DNA from: Symbiodinium natans
Lineage: Eukaryota; Sar; Dinophyceae; Suessiales; Symbiodiniaceae
Reading direction: 5' to 3'
NCBI GenBank assembly: GCA_905221605.1
Contig: CAJNDS010002110.1
Span: 297,001 to 361,000, forward strand
DNA: 64,000 nucleotides
The notes under the pieces are model-generated. The model worked only from the letters and a program-made list of their open reading frames with translations, was not told the DNA's origin and did not search any database. The position numbers and the translations under genes were made by a program. How positions within the stretch are numbered: the stretch's first letter is position 1; each line of letters begins with the position of its first letter. This document shows positions 9,258-18,971 of the stretch, piece by piece.

Positions 9258-9475
9258 CAACCAGTATTTGCTTAAGAACCCCCCAAAGAATGAAAGATAA
9301 CCCGAAACCCTCAACCAGCATTTGCTTTTTGGGCTCCCAGAATCCCTTTCTTGCCCTTATGACGGAGAAGATGTCTATTTCCTGAGGACCCCCCCAAACA
9401 TACAAGACTCCCTATCTTACCCTCATAAGGAAGAACATTTCTGATTGTTGGGGGGGGACCTTTTAAGCAAATAGT
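9258..9475. mobile_element. IE-D, compound
   Basis: ATTTGCTTAAGAACCCCC ... CCTTTTAAGCAAATAGTAG with an internal partial repeat of the left arm. Confidence 0.6.
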
Positions 9476-9530
9476 AGCCCTGAACCCTAAACCCTAAACC
9501 CTAAACCCTAAACCCTTTTCAACCCTCAAC

Positions 9531-9623
9531 CTTCGCTTTGAGGTGGCTGGGTTCATCGGAGCCCAGGCGCTCGAAGCCTCGTGAGAGCGTGCCATACTTC
9601 CAGAAGTTGTCGATGCCGTACAC
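9531..9623 (-). CDS. exon, channel-like gene
   Basis: 93 nt, 31 codons, phase 0 at both ends. Acceptor ACACGACGCAG|G, donor AAG|GTTGAGG. It reads VYGIDNFWKYGTLSRGFERL and SDEPSHLKAK. Telomeric arrays lie on both sides. Confidence 0.75.
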
Positions 9624-10079
9624 CTGCGTCGTGTTTTAGGGTTTAGGGTTGAGGGTTTAGGGATTGGGGTTTGGGGTTTAGGGTTTTGGGTTGGGTTTGG
9701 GGTTTAAGGTTGGGTTTGGGGCTTGGGGTGGTGGCGTGTGGGTAGTTGCATCTAGCTGGCCATGGGTACATCACAAGTACGTGCGTTTTCAGCACATTCC
9801 GCCCAAGCTGCTTTGTGTGCTTCTAATGTTTTGGTCGTGGTGCTGCCCGCTGGTTGGTTGCTTGTTTTGCTTGGTTGCCTCCCTGGTGCGCCAGTCTGAC
9901 GCCTATTTGTCGCCACCTTGGGGGGGGGGGGGGGGCCAAAGGAGGGCCACTGAGGCTCTATAGAGTCAGTCCTCCATTTCTGGTACCTTGCGGTTCCTGC
10001 CAGAATCTGTCCGCCCGAACCTATCCGGTAATCATAAACCTAAACCCTAAACCCTAAACCCTAAACCCTAAGCTCTATA

Positions 10080-10275
10080 GGGGTTCTACCTTGGACCCTT
10101 ACGGCTGTACCTTGGGTTTTGGGGTCCATGTATAAGGATCCCAGAGGGTATAAGGGCCATATTAGGTTTAGGGTTTAGGGTTTAGGGTTTAGGGTTTAGG
10201 GTTTAGGGTTTAGGGTTTAGGGTTTGGGGTTTAGGGTTACAACCTTAGTGGTGCGAGCCTTCATCCGTAATAACA
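10080..10275. mobile_element. IE-F with telomeric array inside
   Basis: TACCTTGGACCCTTACGGC ... ACAACCTTAGTGGTGCGAG; about 60 bp of TTTAGGG repeats replace the segment after GGCCATATTAGG. Confidence 0.66.
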
Positions 10276-10286
10276 AACCTAAACCC

Positions 10287-10434
10287 TAAACCCTAACTTG
10301 GGTTTTGGGATTCCATGTATAAGGATCTTAAAGGGTATAAGGGCCATATTAGGAGAATATTAAGGGTTTAGGGGTTAGGGTTTAGGGTTCAGGGGTACAA
10401 CCCTAGTGGTAGGAGTCTTAATCCCTTGATAAGA
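10287..10434. mobile_element. IE-F with telomeric block inside
   Basis: Same family: TTGGGTTTTGGGATTCCATG ... GTAGGAGTCTTAATCCCTTG, with TTTAGGG units at about 10363-10393. Confidence 0.66.
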
Positions 10435-10435
10435 C

Positions 10436-10478
10436 CCCCCCCCTTCTCGCTGCAGCAGCATGCAGTCGGCCAGCGCTG
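10436..10478 (-). CDS. possible small exon, channel-like gene
   Basis: About 43 nt with a T-rich tract and CAAG acceptor; the donor lies in a G run followed by GTCTTA. One frame reads ALADCMLLQRE, which would continue the phase of the exon at 10676-10762. Confidence 0.4.
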
Positions 10479-10562
10479 CTTGTCACAAAAAAAAAGCTCC
10501 AAACCCTAGACTTTAAGCCCTCAAATCACACTTGTTTCCCCCAACAAAAGTCCAGGAAACAC

Positions 10563-10675
10563 GAAACCCTAAACCCTAAACCCTAAACCCTTAAACCCTT
10601 AAACCCTTAAACCCGAAACCCGAAACCCGAAACCCGAAACCCTAAACCCTAAACCCTATACCCTAAACCCTAAAC
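10563..10675 (-). repeat. telomeric array with CCCGAAA variants
   Basis: Donor side of the exon at 10676. Confidence 0.9.
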
Positions 10676-10762
10676 CCAAGTCACACAAGTACCGCAGCTC
10701 CCGGGCCTCATGGCCTTGCTCGAGAAAGATGGGTATGGTGTAGCCCATGATGAAGCCATGGC
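10676..10762 (-). CDS. exon with membrane segment, channel-like gene
   Basis: 87 nt. Acceptor GTTGAGTAAG|G; donor TTGG|GTTTAGGG into a telomeric array. It reads HGFIMGYTIPIFLEQGHEAR, then ELRYLCDL. A hydrophobic run followed by charged residues suggests a membrane edge. Upstream of the RCK-like exon. Confidence 0.7.
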
Positions 10763-10852
10763 CTTACTCAACCTCCCCTCTCCCAGAGTTTAGGGTTTAG
10801 GGTTTAGGGTTTAGGGTTTAGGGTTTAGGGTTTAGGGCTCCCCCCTGCGCAT

Positions 10853-10940
10853 GCTCTCCCTTAACAGTCCTTAGTGGGGATTCTAATCGGGGATACTATA
10901 ATTCCTACTAAGGGCTGTTGGTATAGCGGGGAACATCCCA
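10853..10940. mobile_element. IE-B, left end truncated
   Basis: Inner AACAGTCCTTAGTGGGGATT and right end GGGGAACATCCCAA; the left end is lost near a TTTAGGG array. Confidence 0.6.
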
Positions 10941-11679
10941 ACCTCCCAGCTCAAAAAAAAAACAACCCTCAACCCCCGACCTTGCTTGGGGTTTGGGAGT
11001 TTAAAGGGTTTAGGGCAGTTTCTAGGGTTTTTAGGGTGTGCAGGGTTTAAAGCCCATGATTTTGGGGATTCCGGGTTTAGGGTTTAGGGTGTAGGGAACC
11101 AACCATGAGCAACCCTCGTGGCGGGCTTCAAGGGGTTTTAAAGACCGGTGAGTGTCGGCTGCTCTTTTTGTCGGCACCAAGGTGCTCTCATGTAGGGGCG
11201 CGCCTTCAACTTTCTTTTCAAATGACGCATTGCCTTTTTTTACAACTAGTATCCCAAAAAGACACCCACCAATGTTTATCATTTCACTCACCAGTAACAG
11301 TGATATGAATCTTTGCTTCACTTCAGTTTAGCGGTTGCTGAACGGAAGAAGTTGTCGCGGATAAACCCTCAGCCCCAAGTATCATAGACCTTCGCCTGAC
11401 AACCTACCCTAATCCATGCACCTGTGTAATGTATACTTGGGCCGCAAAGCTACTATATGGGAACCAAAGGGCGCCAGTATACACTTTATATGCACATGGA
11501 TCCTCAAGGCTAGCTCCCACCAGCACCCTCTCAACCTCAGAACGTCCGATGGCCACTATAGAGATCTCCAAAGACCTCAGCCCTAAACCCTAAGCCCTAT
11601 AAACCCTACAAACCCTAAAAATCCTAAACCCTAAACCCTAAACTCTAAATCCTAAACCCTAAGCCCGAAACCCTAGAAC

Positions 11680-11718
11680 CCCCTTCTTGTCGCTAGGCAG
11701 CTCCCAGTGACGAGGATC
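11680..11718 (-). CDS. small exon, unknown product
   Basis: 39 nt, 13 codons: DPRHWELPSDKKG. Acceptor GCCCGAG|G; donor GGG|GTTCTAG at an array edge. An overlapping frame reading GPRILVTGSC is an alternative. Confidence 0.5.
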
Positions 11719-11779
11719 CTCGGGCCGTCAGGCGGAGGATATCTACCCAGGGTTCAGGGTTCAGAGTTAATTCATCGGC

Positions 11780-11930
11780 AACCTACTATTTGCCTAAGAA
11801 CACCATAAAGTTAAAGAATAGGAAATCGCGATCACGATATTGCCCTGAAGAACACCAAAAAGAATAGAACATAATGATCACTATAGTGCCCTTAGTTGCC
11901 AAGGAAGAGTATTTTCTACTTCTGGTCTTG
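11780..11930. mobile_element. IE-D fragment
   Basis: CTACTATTTGCCTAAGAAC and a second CCTGAAGAACACCAAAAAG arm; right end missing. Confidence 0.45.
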
Positions 11931-12145
11931 GGTTGGAGTGCTCGGTGGCTGACTCTTTCTGAAACAGTCAAGGATGGCTCAAACACCCACTGCAAGCGCA
12001 GAAAGAACATCCGCATGCTCTCAGGAACTATGCTGAGCAGCCCTAAACCCCAAAAACACCTACAAACCCTAGCCCTAAACCCTAAACCCTAAACCCTAAA
12101 CCCTAACCCCTAAACCCTAAACCCTAAACCCTATAAACCCTAAAC

Positions 12146-12249
12146 CCGGAGCATCTGCGAAGAGTTGTGAGAAACGTTCTGAGCCGTCGGAGCTGTTTTG
12201 AAGTGCCCTGTTCGGGCTCAGCAGCACAAAACGACCCAACAGAATACTG
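12146..12249 (-). CDS. exon, unknown product
   Basis: 104 nt between two telomeric arrays. Acceptor GTTGATAG|C, donor CCGG|GTTTAGGG. It reads SILLGRFVLLSPNRALQNSS and continues SDGSERFSQLFADAP. Confidence 0.65.
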
Positions 12250-12524
12250 CTATCAACATTGAATTGTTGAGGGTTTAGGGTTTAGGGCTTTAGGGTTTAG
12301 GGTTTAGGGTTTGGGGATTGGGGTTTCGGGTTTCGGGTTCAGGGGTTTTAGCGTCCAGGGTCTATCGGGTGGTTGCAACCCACAGCAGCCAGGACAGAAT
12401 CGAGCTTAAACAGACCACTTCCAAACCCTACAAAACAGCAGCAAAAAAGCCCCTAGATAGAGGCCATAACCTCCTAAATACCCTAAACCCTAAACCCTAA
12501 ACACCTAAACCCTAAACCCTAAAC

Positions 12525-12551
12525 CCTTTTGCATCCAGGCCTCTTCGAACA
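12525..12551 (-). CDS. micro-exon, unknown product
   Basis: 27 nt: FEEAWMQK. Acceptor TTGCCCGGCAG|T; donor AAAGG|GTTTAGGG. It contains the recurrent CCTGGATGCAAAA motif seen next to other arrays, so it may be repeat-derived. Confidence 0.4.
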
Positions 12552-12623
12552 CTGCCGGGCAAGTCACACCAACTAAGACACTGGGACACCCTAAAACCCT
12601 AAACCCTAAACCCTGAACCCTAC

Positions 12624-12675
12624 ATGTAAGGCACCACCCTCCAAAAGAGGAGGTAAATGCAGCCCCAGGTCGGGC
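12624..12675 (-). CDS. exon, unknown product
   Basis: 52 nt, acceptor AGGCAAG|G, donor CAT|GTAGGG into an array. It reads PDLGLHLPPLLEGGALH. Confidence 0.55.
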
Positions 12676-12908
12676 CTTGCCTTAGCTGACTTAGCTGAAG
12701 TCGATGACCTTCTTCACCCTTTTTAAACGGTGTGCAGGGGTTAAGGGCGCAGCAGTTTAGGATATAGGGTTTGGGGTTTAGGGTTTAGGCCTTTATAATG
12801 AGTGTAAAGCCGTTGAGGGCTCAGCAGTTTATAGGCATGGGGTTCCTAGGGCTTCTTCGGGTTTCTACGGCTCATCGGAGGCTAAACCCTAAACCCTAAA
12901 CCCTGAAC

Positions 12909-12990
12909 CCTTATAGGCTGGCCAAGGCACCGTTTGCCACCAGATTTCGCGGCAGGGGGTGAGCGCGAACGGTCCGAAGCCATGGCAGCA
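12909..12990 (-). CDS. exon, unknown product
   Basis: 82 nt, acceptor CTGGCTTCTATCCAG|T, donor AGG|GTTCAGGG. In the phase set by the exon at 13038-13113 it reads MASDRSRSPPAAKSGGKR. Another frame reads CCHGFGPFALTPCREIWW. Confidence 0.62.
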
Positions 12991-13037
12991 CTGGATAGAA
13001 GCCAGGCTATGATCTGAGGCTTCGTGTGCCCATGTAC

Positions 13038-13113
13038 TGCGTTTCAACGCCGTGCATCTCGTTTGGAGGTCTCTTGTTCTGGGAAAGTGCAGCTCTTGCT
13101 ACGTGGGTCCGCC
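13038..13113 (-). CDS. exon, unknown product
   Basis: 76 nt, acceptor TTTCGATTCACAG|G, donor ACGCA|GTACATGG. It reads RTHVARAALSQNKRPPNEMH. The phase-2 end matches the single-base start of the exon at 12909-12990. Confidence 0.62.
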
Positions 13114-13171
13114 CTGTGAATCGAAACCCTCTAAACCCTAAACCCTCAACCCTGAACCCTAAGCCCTAAAC

Positions 13172-13225
13172 CCTCGAAGGTCAAAGCTCTTGACGTCGTT
13201 CGAGCGCATGGATGTCCTCAAGCCT
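13172..13225 (-). CDS. exon, unknown product
   Basis: 54 nt, acceptor GGCAGCAG|A, donor GAGG|GTTTAGGG. It reads GLRTSMRSNDVKSFDLR. Confidence 0.55.
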
Positions 13226-13302
13226 CTGCTGCCGCTACCGAACACCGCAAGGTTGGGTCCGTCCGGCAATGCGCCCGAAACTCGTCATTCAAGGGCCTGA
13301 AC

Positions 13303-13345
13303 CTCGAAGGGCCACCACGACCTCTTCCACCATGTTTGCATAGAC
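13303..13345 (-). CDS. exon, unknown product
   Basis: 43 nt, acceptor GGCTTTCCTAG|G, donor CGAG|GTTCAGG. It reads VYANMVEEVVVALR. Confidence 0.62.
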
Positions 13346-13416
13346 CTAGGAAAGCCCTAAACCCCCTAACCCTAAACCCTGAACCCTGCACCCTAAACCC
13401 TGAACCCTAGCTGCAC

Positions 13417-13470
13417 CTCCGTCCCTTCCCTTTCGACCCGTGTTGGGGCGCTATTCTTCGGGTCTCAATC
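13417..13470 (-). CDS. exon, unknown product
   Basis: 54 nt, acceptor GCAGGCTCAG|G, canonical donor GGAG|GTGCAGC. It reads IETRRIAPQHGSKGKGR, a basic stretch. Confidence 0.58.
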
Positions 13471-14025
13471 CTGAGCCTGCTTCCAGAAACCATCCCTGAA
13501 CCATTCTCAGGGTTTAGGGTTTGGGGTTTAGGGTGTAGGGTTTAGGGTTTAGGGAATCCTTTGAAAATCGTGGGCTGCTAAACCCTAAGCCCTAAACCTC
13601 TTTGGGAATGTGCACTCTCGATTTCAGGGGGCTTCGGACCATCTCCAGAATAATCGGCATGGCAAGCACTCCTAGTGAGGGGTCCTAAGTTGAGGTTTAG
13701 GGTTTAGGGTTTAGTTTTTTTGGTTTAGGGCATACTTTAGCTACAGCTATGGGGCCCCTCCCTGTAAACCCCATGAAAACCTCATGGGGTCTCAGGGCCT
13801 TAAGTGCTGGAGGCTTCCGCTTATTTCAAAATCAATTTATATGTTACTTTTGGCACCCGGTGCTTTAAAGGCTTCTTGTGCTTTGCTTTTTACATGTTTT
13901 TTGCGCAATGTCTCCTGGGTTACCTAAGAATCCTGCAAGGGATGCTTAGCAAAAGCTAAAAAACAGGTCTCGGTAGGGTGTAGTGTCGGGCATTGCCTGG
14001 TTGGAGAGCAGCTTGGAAATCAATA

Positions 14026-14165
14026 ATCTTAGGGGAGTTACTAAGGGCCCTTAGTATGGGGAGCCCTTATATAGCCCGTTTACACCCCAAAAAACCTGAG
14101 GGCCCGTACTTCAGAACCATTTAAGAGGGTAAGCGGCCGTATCTAGGGACGATGTAACGACCCTG
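14026..14165. mobile_element. IE-G introner-like element
   Basis: TATAGCCCGTTTACACCCCA, GGGCCCGTACTTCAGAACC. Confidence 0.55.
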
Positions 14166-14823
14166 AGGGCTGACAGCCAGATCGTTCGCCCTATCGAACC
14201 CTGAATCCCCCAGAGCTTCAAAGCCCGGGACTAACCTGCCACGCTCGCCAAATCACTCCTTGGAGGTTCCTGTGTACTTACAAGTATAGGGTTACAAGTA
14301 AGTAGGGAAACTCTGGTTTTCACCATACTTCGCGTGCAAGATCAGGCTTGGGTTTGAATTACAAGGGTCCACTCCCCCGTGAGCAGAATCGACGGATCCA
14401 CACCGCTCATTTTTCCAGCCGGCGCACCAGCATAGACCGCGCAGTTCCTGCAATTCGAGGGTCTTGAAGGGAAGGGCTTTGAGTGGGGCATGCCCCCTCA
14501 TGAGCAACGAGTCTTTCCTATGACCCCCTATAAACCCCCGAAATCCCCAAATTGTAAGCCGCGTACACACGATGAGCCCCCACAAGCTCCAAACCCCAGG
14601 GTAGCTACTATTCGCTTAAGAGCCACCAAAAAAACGCAAGATAGTCTTCCTGTGAAGAGTGATATAGGGATGAGCTTAAGTATTCAGCACATAGTAGATA
14701 CTTGCATGATGCCTGAATGTGGGCCCTTTATTGCGGATACCCTCATATACCCGTCATATATATATCTCATAGAACCCAAGGTCAGCGGGACCATGCAACA
14801 TGCCTTGGAGGAAAATCTTTTTG

Positions 14824-15003
14824 AACCCTGAACCCCAAACCCTAAACCCTAAACTCCAAACCCTACACCCCAAACCCTAAACCCTAAACTCCAAACCCTA
14901 CACCCCAAACCCCAAACCCTAAACTCCGAACCCTACCCCCAAAACCTAAACCCTAAACTCCAAACCCTACACCCCAAACCCTAAACCCTAAACCCTAAAC
15001 CCT
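14824..15003 (-). repeat. telomeric higher-order array
   Basis: CCCTAAACTCCAAACCCTAC plus ACCCCAAA repeated, 180 bp; adjoins an IE-A copy. Confidence 0.85.
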
Positions 15004-15011
15004 CAATCCTA

Positions 15012-15119
15012 CCCAGAGACTCCAAAACCCCTTAATTAAGGAATGTACCTTAAATCATACTAGGGTTCCTATTATAATTTAAGGAATATTCCTTAATTAA
15101 GGGGTTTTGGAGTCTCTGA
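15012..15119. mobile_element. IE-A, CAGAGACTCC-end subfamily
   Basis: 108-bp palindrome ending CAGAGACTCCAAAACCCC, with the same AATTAAGGAATATTCCTTAA-type core as other IE-A copies but different outer ends. It abuts the donor of the exon at 15124. Confidence 0.78.
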
Positions 15120-15123
15120 GTAC

Positions 15124-15194
15124 GTGACGCAGAGGCTCCTGGGGCTGCTCCCGCTGCCAAACGCCACGCCGACGGCTACGTCGTACCCGGCCTC
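15124..15194 (-). CDS. exon beside an introner, unknown product
   Basis: 71 nt, acceptor GAGCCTCTGAG|G. It reads EAGYDVAVGVAFGSGSSPRS. The donor AC|GTACTCAGAGACTCC runs straight into the terminal repeat of the IE-A copy at 15012-15119, so that element sits at the start of the intron. Confidence 0.7.
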
Positions 15195-15348
15195 CTCAGA
15201 GGCTCAGGAAGTGCCAAAACTCTAGGGGGTAGTTAGGCTCAAAATAGCCCAAGAACCTTATAAAAGAAGGCCTTCGGGCTTCACAAAAAACCCTAAATTA
15301 TTTTTCTTCGAACATCCCCAGCCTCTCTGGGTAGAGATACTCTGGGGT

Positions 15349-15560
15349 TGGGCACTCCAGGGACACTTTGGGGTTGGGAGGGACACTTTGGGTTGGGCAG
15401 GCACACTTTGGGGTTGGGCGCTCCAGGGACACTCTGGGGCTGGGCACTCCAGGAACACTCTGCGGTTGGGCACTGCAGGGACAATCTGGGGTTGGGCACT
15501 CCGGGCACAATCTGGGCTTGGGCACTCCCGGAACACTCTGGGGTTGGGCACTCCGCCGTC
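15349..15560. repeat. 26-bp minisatellite
   Basis: About eight units like TTGGGCACTCCAGGGACACT plus CTGGGG, between the two CAGAGACTCC-type IE-A copies. Frames shift every unit, so it is not coding. Confidence 0.85.
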
Positions 15561-15580
15561 GGTTTAGGGATGAGGGTTCT

Positions 15581-15687
15581 CAGAGACTCCAAAACCCCTT
15601 AACTAAGGAATATTCCTTAAATTATAATAGGAACCCTTATATGATTTAAGGTATATTCCTTAATTAAGGGGTTTTGGAGTCTCTGGG
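15581..15687. mobile_element. IE-A, CAGAGACTCC-end subfamily
   Basis: Second copy of the variant end type, about 460 bp from the first, with a 26-bp minisatellite between them. Confidence 0.78.
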
Positions 15688-15814
15688 TTTAGGGAGAATC
15701 TGGATGTTGCCCGGGGGACTCAAAGGCCTGCAGCCCGCTTGTGTTGACCGAACGGCCCTACAAGTACCAGCCCCAACCCTGTTTTGAAACCCAGACTCGG
15801 AGAAGCTTGCTAAA

Positions 15815-15920
15815 ATCCTAAGCCCCTAAACCCCAAACCCTAAACCCCAAACCCCAAACCCTAAACCCCAAACCCCAAACCCTAAACCCCAAACCCTAAA
15901 CCCCAAACCCCAAACCCTAA
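15815..15920 (-). repeat. telomeric array alternating CCCCAAA/CCCTAAA
   Basis: Donor side of the exon at 15924. Confidence 0.88.
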
Positions 15921-15923
15921 GTC

Positions 15924-15997
15924 CTGCCTGAAGAGCGACCGCGCGGTCGAAGTTGACGGCCAGTTCTGTGAGTCGGCCCAAGATGGGAAGCAGGAGC
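15924..15997 (-). CDS. exon, unknown product
   Basis: 74 nt, acceptor TTGAGATTTCCAG|G, donor GCAG|GACTTAGGG (GA type, entering a telomeric array). It reads LLLPILGRLTELAVNFDRAV, an amphipathic helix. Confidence 0.68.
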
Positions 15998-16015
15998 CTG
16001 GAAATCTCAAGATTT

Positions 16016-16150
16016 GGGTTTAGGGTTTAGGGTTTAGGGTTTAGGGTTTAGGGTTTAGGGTTTAGGGTTTAGGGTTTAGGGTTTCGGGTTTAGGGTTTAG
16101 GGTTTAGGGTTTAGGGTGTAGGGTTTAGGGTTTAGGGTTTAGGGTGTAGG
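16016..16150 (+). repeat. telomeric array (TTTAGGG), 135 bp
   Basis: Acceptor side of the exon at 15924. Confidence 0.93.
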
Positions 16151-16237
16151 GCTTCTGCAAGCACTCTCTGCAGCAGCAGGGTTTAGGAGGGGCTTCGGAC
16201 TTGTGTAAGTTGAGAGCTTAAGGTTCCGGGAGCCGTA

Positions 16238-16363
16238 AACCCTAGACCCTAAACCCTAAACCCTAAACCCTCTCTCTTAAACCTAAACCCTAAACCCTAA
16301 ACCCTAAACCCTAAACCCTAAACCCTAAACCCTAAACCCTAAACCCTAAACCCTAAACCCCAA
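16238..16363 (-). repeat. telomeric array (CCCTAAA)
   Basis: About 16 units in two blocks. Confidence 0.92.
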
Positions 16364-16384
16364 CCTCTGCTAATTCCCAGGCAC

Positions 16385-16440
16385 TCCAGTCGTCGAGCCG
16401 TGGGCAGCGCCTCTGAAGTCAAAGATGTTGCGAGGCTTTG
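16385..16440 (-). CDS. exon, strand not certain
   Basis: Minus reading KPRNIFDFRGAAHGSTTG with acceptor CCTCTTCGAAG|C and donor GGA|GTGCCTGG. The plus strand of the same block (16386-16455) also has an excellent acceptor (AATTCCCAG|G), donor (GAG|GTAAGG) and open frames. Minus is preferred only for consistency with the neighbours. Confidence 0.5.
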
Positions 16441-16466
16441 CTTCGAAGAGGTAAGGGCCCAGGGTC

Positions 16467-16585
16467 TGGGGGTTCAGGGTTTAGGGTTTGGGGTTTAGGG
16501 TTTAGGGTTTAGGGTTTGGGGTTTAGGGTTTGGGGTTTAGGGTTTAGGGTTTAGGGTTTGGGGTTCAGGGTTTAGGGTTCAGGTT
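16467..16585 (+). repeat. telomeric array (TTTAGGG/TTTGGGG)
   Basis: Alternating variants. Confidence 0.88.
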
Positions 16586-16732
16586 TTCTGCTTCGCTGTT
16601 CAAGTACCCTTTACCCCACAAAGGTGGCTGGATCAATACGCAGGTGCTTGATGGGCCGTGGACCAAACCCCCACCAAGGTCTTTCTCCTGCTGGTTCCAG
16701 TTCTGCTTTGCTCGGCCTGACTGTGTAGAGGT

Positions 16733-16887
16733 TGTACCCTTTACCCTCAGGGCTGTGCCCTTGAGTTTTGGGGGGCCCTATTTGAAGATTCCTTTGAGGT
16801 AATGTAAGGGCAATATTCGGAAGTGTGTTAAGGGAAAGCTTCTGGGGTACAACCTTGGCTGTACGAGTCTGAATCCCTTGAACTCAC
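16733..16887. mobile_element. IE-F introner-like element
   Basis: GTTGTACCCTTTACCCTCAG ... CGAGTCTGAATCCCTTGAAC. Confidence 0.62.
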
Positions 16888-17727
16888 GGCGGTAGAGGCA
16901 TTGGTCATTGGTGCTGCTAAGTTGAGGTCTTCTTTCCTGTGGCCTTTTTGCTACTAGCTTGTTGGCCGCAACACCCTAAACCCTAAAGCCTAAACCCCAA
17001 ACCCCAACCCCTGTGTAAATCATCTCCAAGCTTTCTAGCCGTATGAATATTAGGAAGGTTCTAAACCCCGAAGAATCTAAAGCTTAGGGTGTAGGGCTCC
17101 TGATCTGCAGCCCTAAACCCTAAACCCTAAACCCTAAACCCTACACCCTACACCCTAAACCCTAAACCCTAGACCCAAAACCCTACACCCTACACCCTAA
17201 ACCCTAAATCCTACCAAATACTATACATCCTATCAACCCTATCCTATCAACCCTCAAACCCTACAAACGCTCTGAACCCCATCAACTCTTTAAACCCTAT
17301 AAACCCTATATACCCTGTAAACTCCCAAAACCTTGTCTGCATAGGCGGCTGCGTGAGCGATCAGCCTCAGAACAGGATGTAGGGTTTTTGTTTTTGTTGG
17401 CGGGTTTTAGGGCTTTAGGGGGTTTAGGGCTTTGGGGTTTTACGGGTTTAGGTGTAGGGTTGTTTTGAGGGGTTTTAGAATTACGGTTTGCGCAGGGCCA
17501 CAAAGGAGAAAAGAGTGCGAGCCCCATAATTCGGGTTTAGGGCCCAGGGCCAAACCAGCCCGGAGAAAAGAACTTGCAACAGATGCAACAGCTCTCTGGC
17601 TTACCCAGATGGCTGAAGCTTAGGTCCGTTTTGGTAGCATACGGAATGCCCAAGTACTACACTTGAGCTCTTCTAGGCCCTAAACCCTAAACCCTAAACC
17701 CTAAACCCTAAACCCTAAACCCTAAAC

Positions 17728-17794
17728 CCGAGGCCCCTACTAGACCCCGAAAGCCATTGCAGGAGGTCTCGGGGCTGCCCGGGCTTTTGGCGAT
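17728..17794 (-). CDS. exon, unknown product
   Basis: 67 nt between arrays. Acceptor TTTGAAGCTTTGCAG|A, donor TCGG|GTTTAGGG. It reads IAKSPGSPETSCNGFRGLVG. Confidence 0.68.
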
Positions 17795-18216
17795 CTGCAA
17801 AGCTTCAAACCCTACTGCCAAGGTTAAAAGCAACTGGCGCTTGCGGTTCAGGGTTTAGGGTTTAGGGTTTAGGGTTTAGGGTTTTGCTGTTCTGTATTTG
17901 TCCTTTTTCTGTTCTTTATCTTTTATGTTGCGCAGGTTTCGATGATTATTCGTAGGCAGGGACCTCGCAACTGGACGGGCGCGGGGGGAGAGGGGGGGGA
18001 TGGAGGGAGGGCTGGCTGGGCGGAGAGGGCTGGCTGGGCGGAGAGGGCTGGGGTTCAGGGTTTAGGGTTTAGGGTTCAGGGTTTAGGGCTTGGAGGGCGG
18101 GCTGGAGGGAGGGGATGAGATGTTGGAGAGGGGGGACGTAAGAGGGCGCTGTCGATGCCGCTGCTGCTGCGACGCGGTTTGGGGTTTAGGGTTTAGGGTT
18201 TAGGGTTGAGGGGTTC

Positions 18217-18278
18217 CAGCATCTTTCAGCGATCAGGGTGCTCTCGCACACCAGCACAATGCCGTTGGGGCAACCAGG
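18217..18278 (-). CDS. exon, unknown product
   Basis: 62 nt, acceptor ATCCAGGCCTAG|C, probable GA donor CTG|GAACC. It reads PGCPNGIVLVCESTLIAERC. Confidence 0.52.
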
Positions 18279-18436
18279 CTAGGCCTGGATCCTAAAGCCT
18301 TCTTGAATCTGGAACCACAAAACCCTAAGCCACCAAAAACCCCCAGAGACCCAAAGTCTTAGAGCTCCGGCAAGAAGCTCCCTAAACCCTAAACCCTAAA
18401 CCCTAAACCCTAAAACCTAAACCCTAAATCTTACAC

Positions 18437-18500
18437 CAACGCCAAAACAAGAGCTCCACAAGAGCTCCGGCAAGAGGCTCCTCGCTGGGCGCTGCCAAGC
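18437..18500 (-). CDS. exon, frame uncertain
   Basis: 64 nt with strong signals: acceptor CCGTCCTCCCTGAG|G and donor TTG|GTGTAAG. All three frames are open; one reads LAAPSEEPLAGALVELLFWR. Confidence 0.58.
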
Positions 18501-18527
18501 CTCAGGGAGGACGGGGCGGGGAGTTCG

Positions 18528-18616
18528 GGTTTAGGGTTTAGGGTTTAGGGTTTAGTGTTTAGGGTTTAGGGTTTAGGGCTTAGGGGTTTAGGGTTTAGGG
18601 TTTAGGGTTTAGGGTT
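18528..18616 (+). repeat. telomeric array (TTTAGGG)
   Basis: Acceptor side of the exon at 18437. Confidence 0.9.
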
Positions 18617-18766
18617 TTTCCCCACCCGAATTGCCACATACGGCTAACGCCCACCAGCACGCGCTGCTGTCCGACCTTTTCCTGCGCTTAACGAGGAACA
18701 GCGAGAATTTTTCTTTTCGGGACGCGGCGACAAAGTATCCAGACATGGCAGCAGCGCAGTAGAAAG

Positions 18767-18820
18767 CCACCCACAAGTCTCTATTGAGGACTGCTAGTAC
18801 AAGGGGGAACATCCCAACAG
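18767..18820. mobile_element. IE-B right half
   Basis: TCTCTATTGAGGACTGCTAG then GGGGGAACATCCCAA. Confidence 0.55.
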
Positions 18821-18971
18821 GCAACCATTCACATACTTAATTAAAGCCCTTCCGAAACCTTTTCCTGACTAAGACCCTCTGAAAACCAACAGGTGTTTGC
18901 GACAGGATCATCGGCTGCCCCTAACCCCGTGTTTGGTGTAAATCCACAAGGGAAAGCTCAGAACTCTAAAT

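Larger units (their letters stand above)
13560..15010. other. gene-poor stretch
   Basis: Holds a short TTTAGGG block (13693), IE-G (14026), fragments of IE-C (14259) and IE-D (14604), and the higher-order telomeric array. The open frame 14490-14831 on the plus strand reads through IE fragments and is not convincing. Confidence 0.5.

Noticed and set aside
14490-14831. 113-codon plus-strand frame
   Set aside because: It runs through IE-D fragments and low-complexity sequence; the C-terminal part (about 14640-14825) is more protein-like but lacks splice support.
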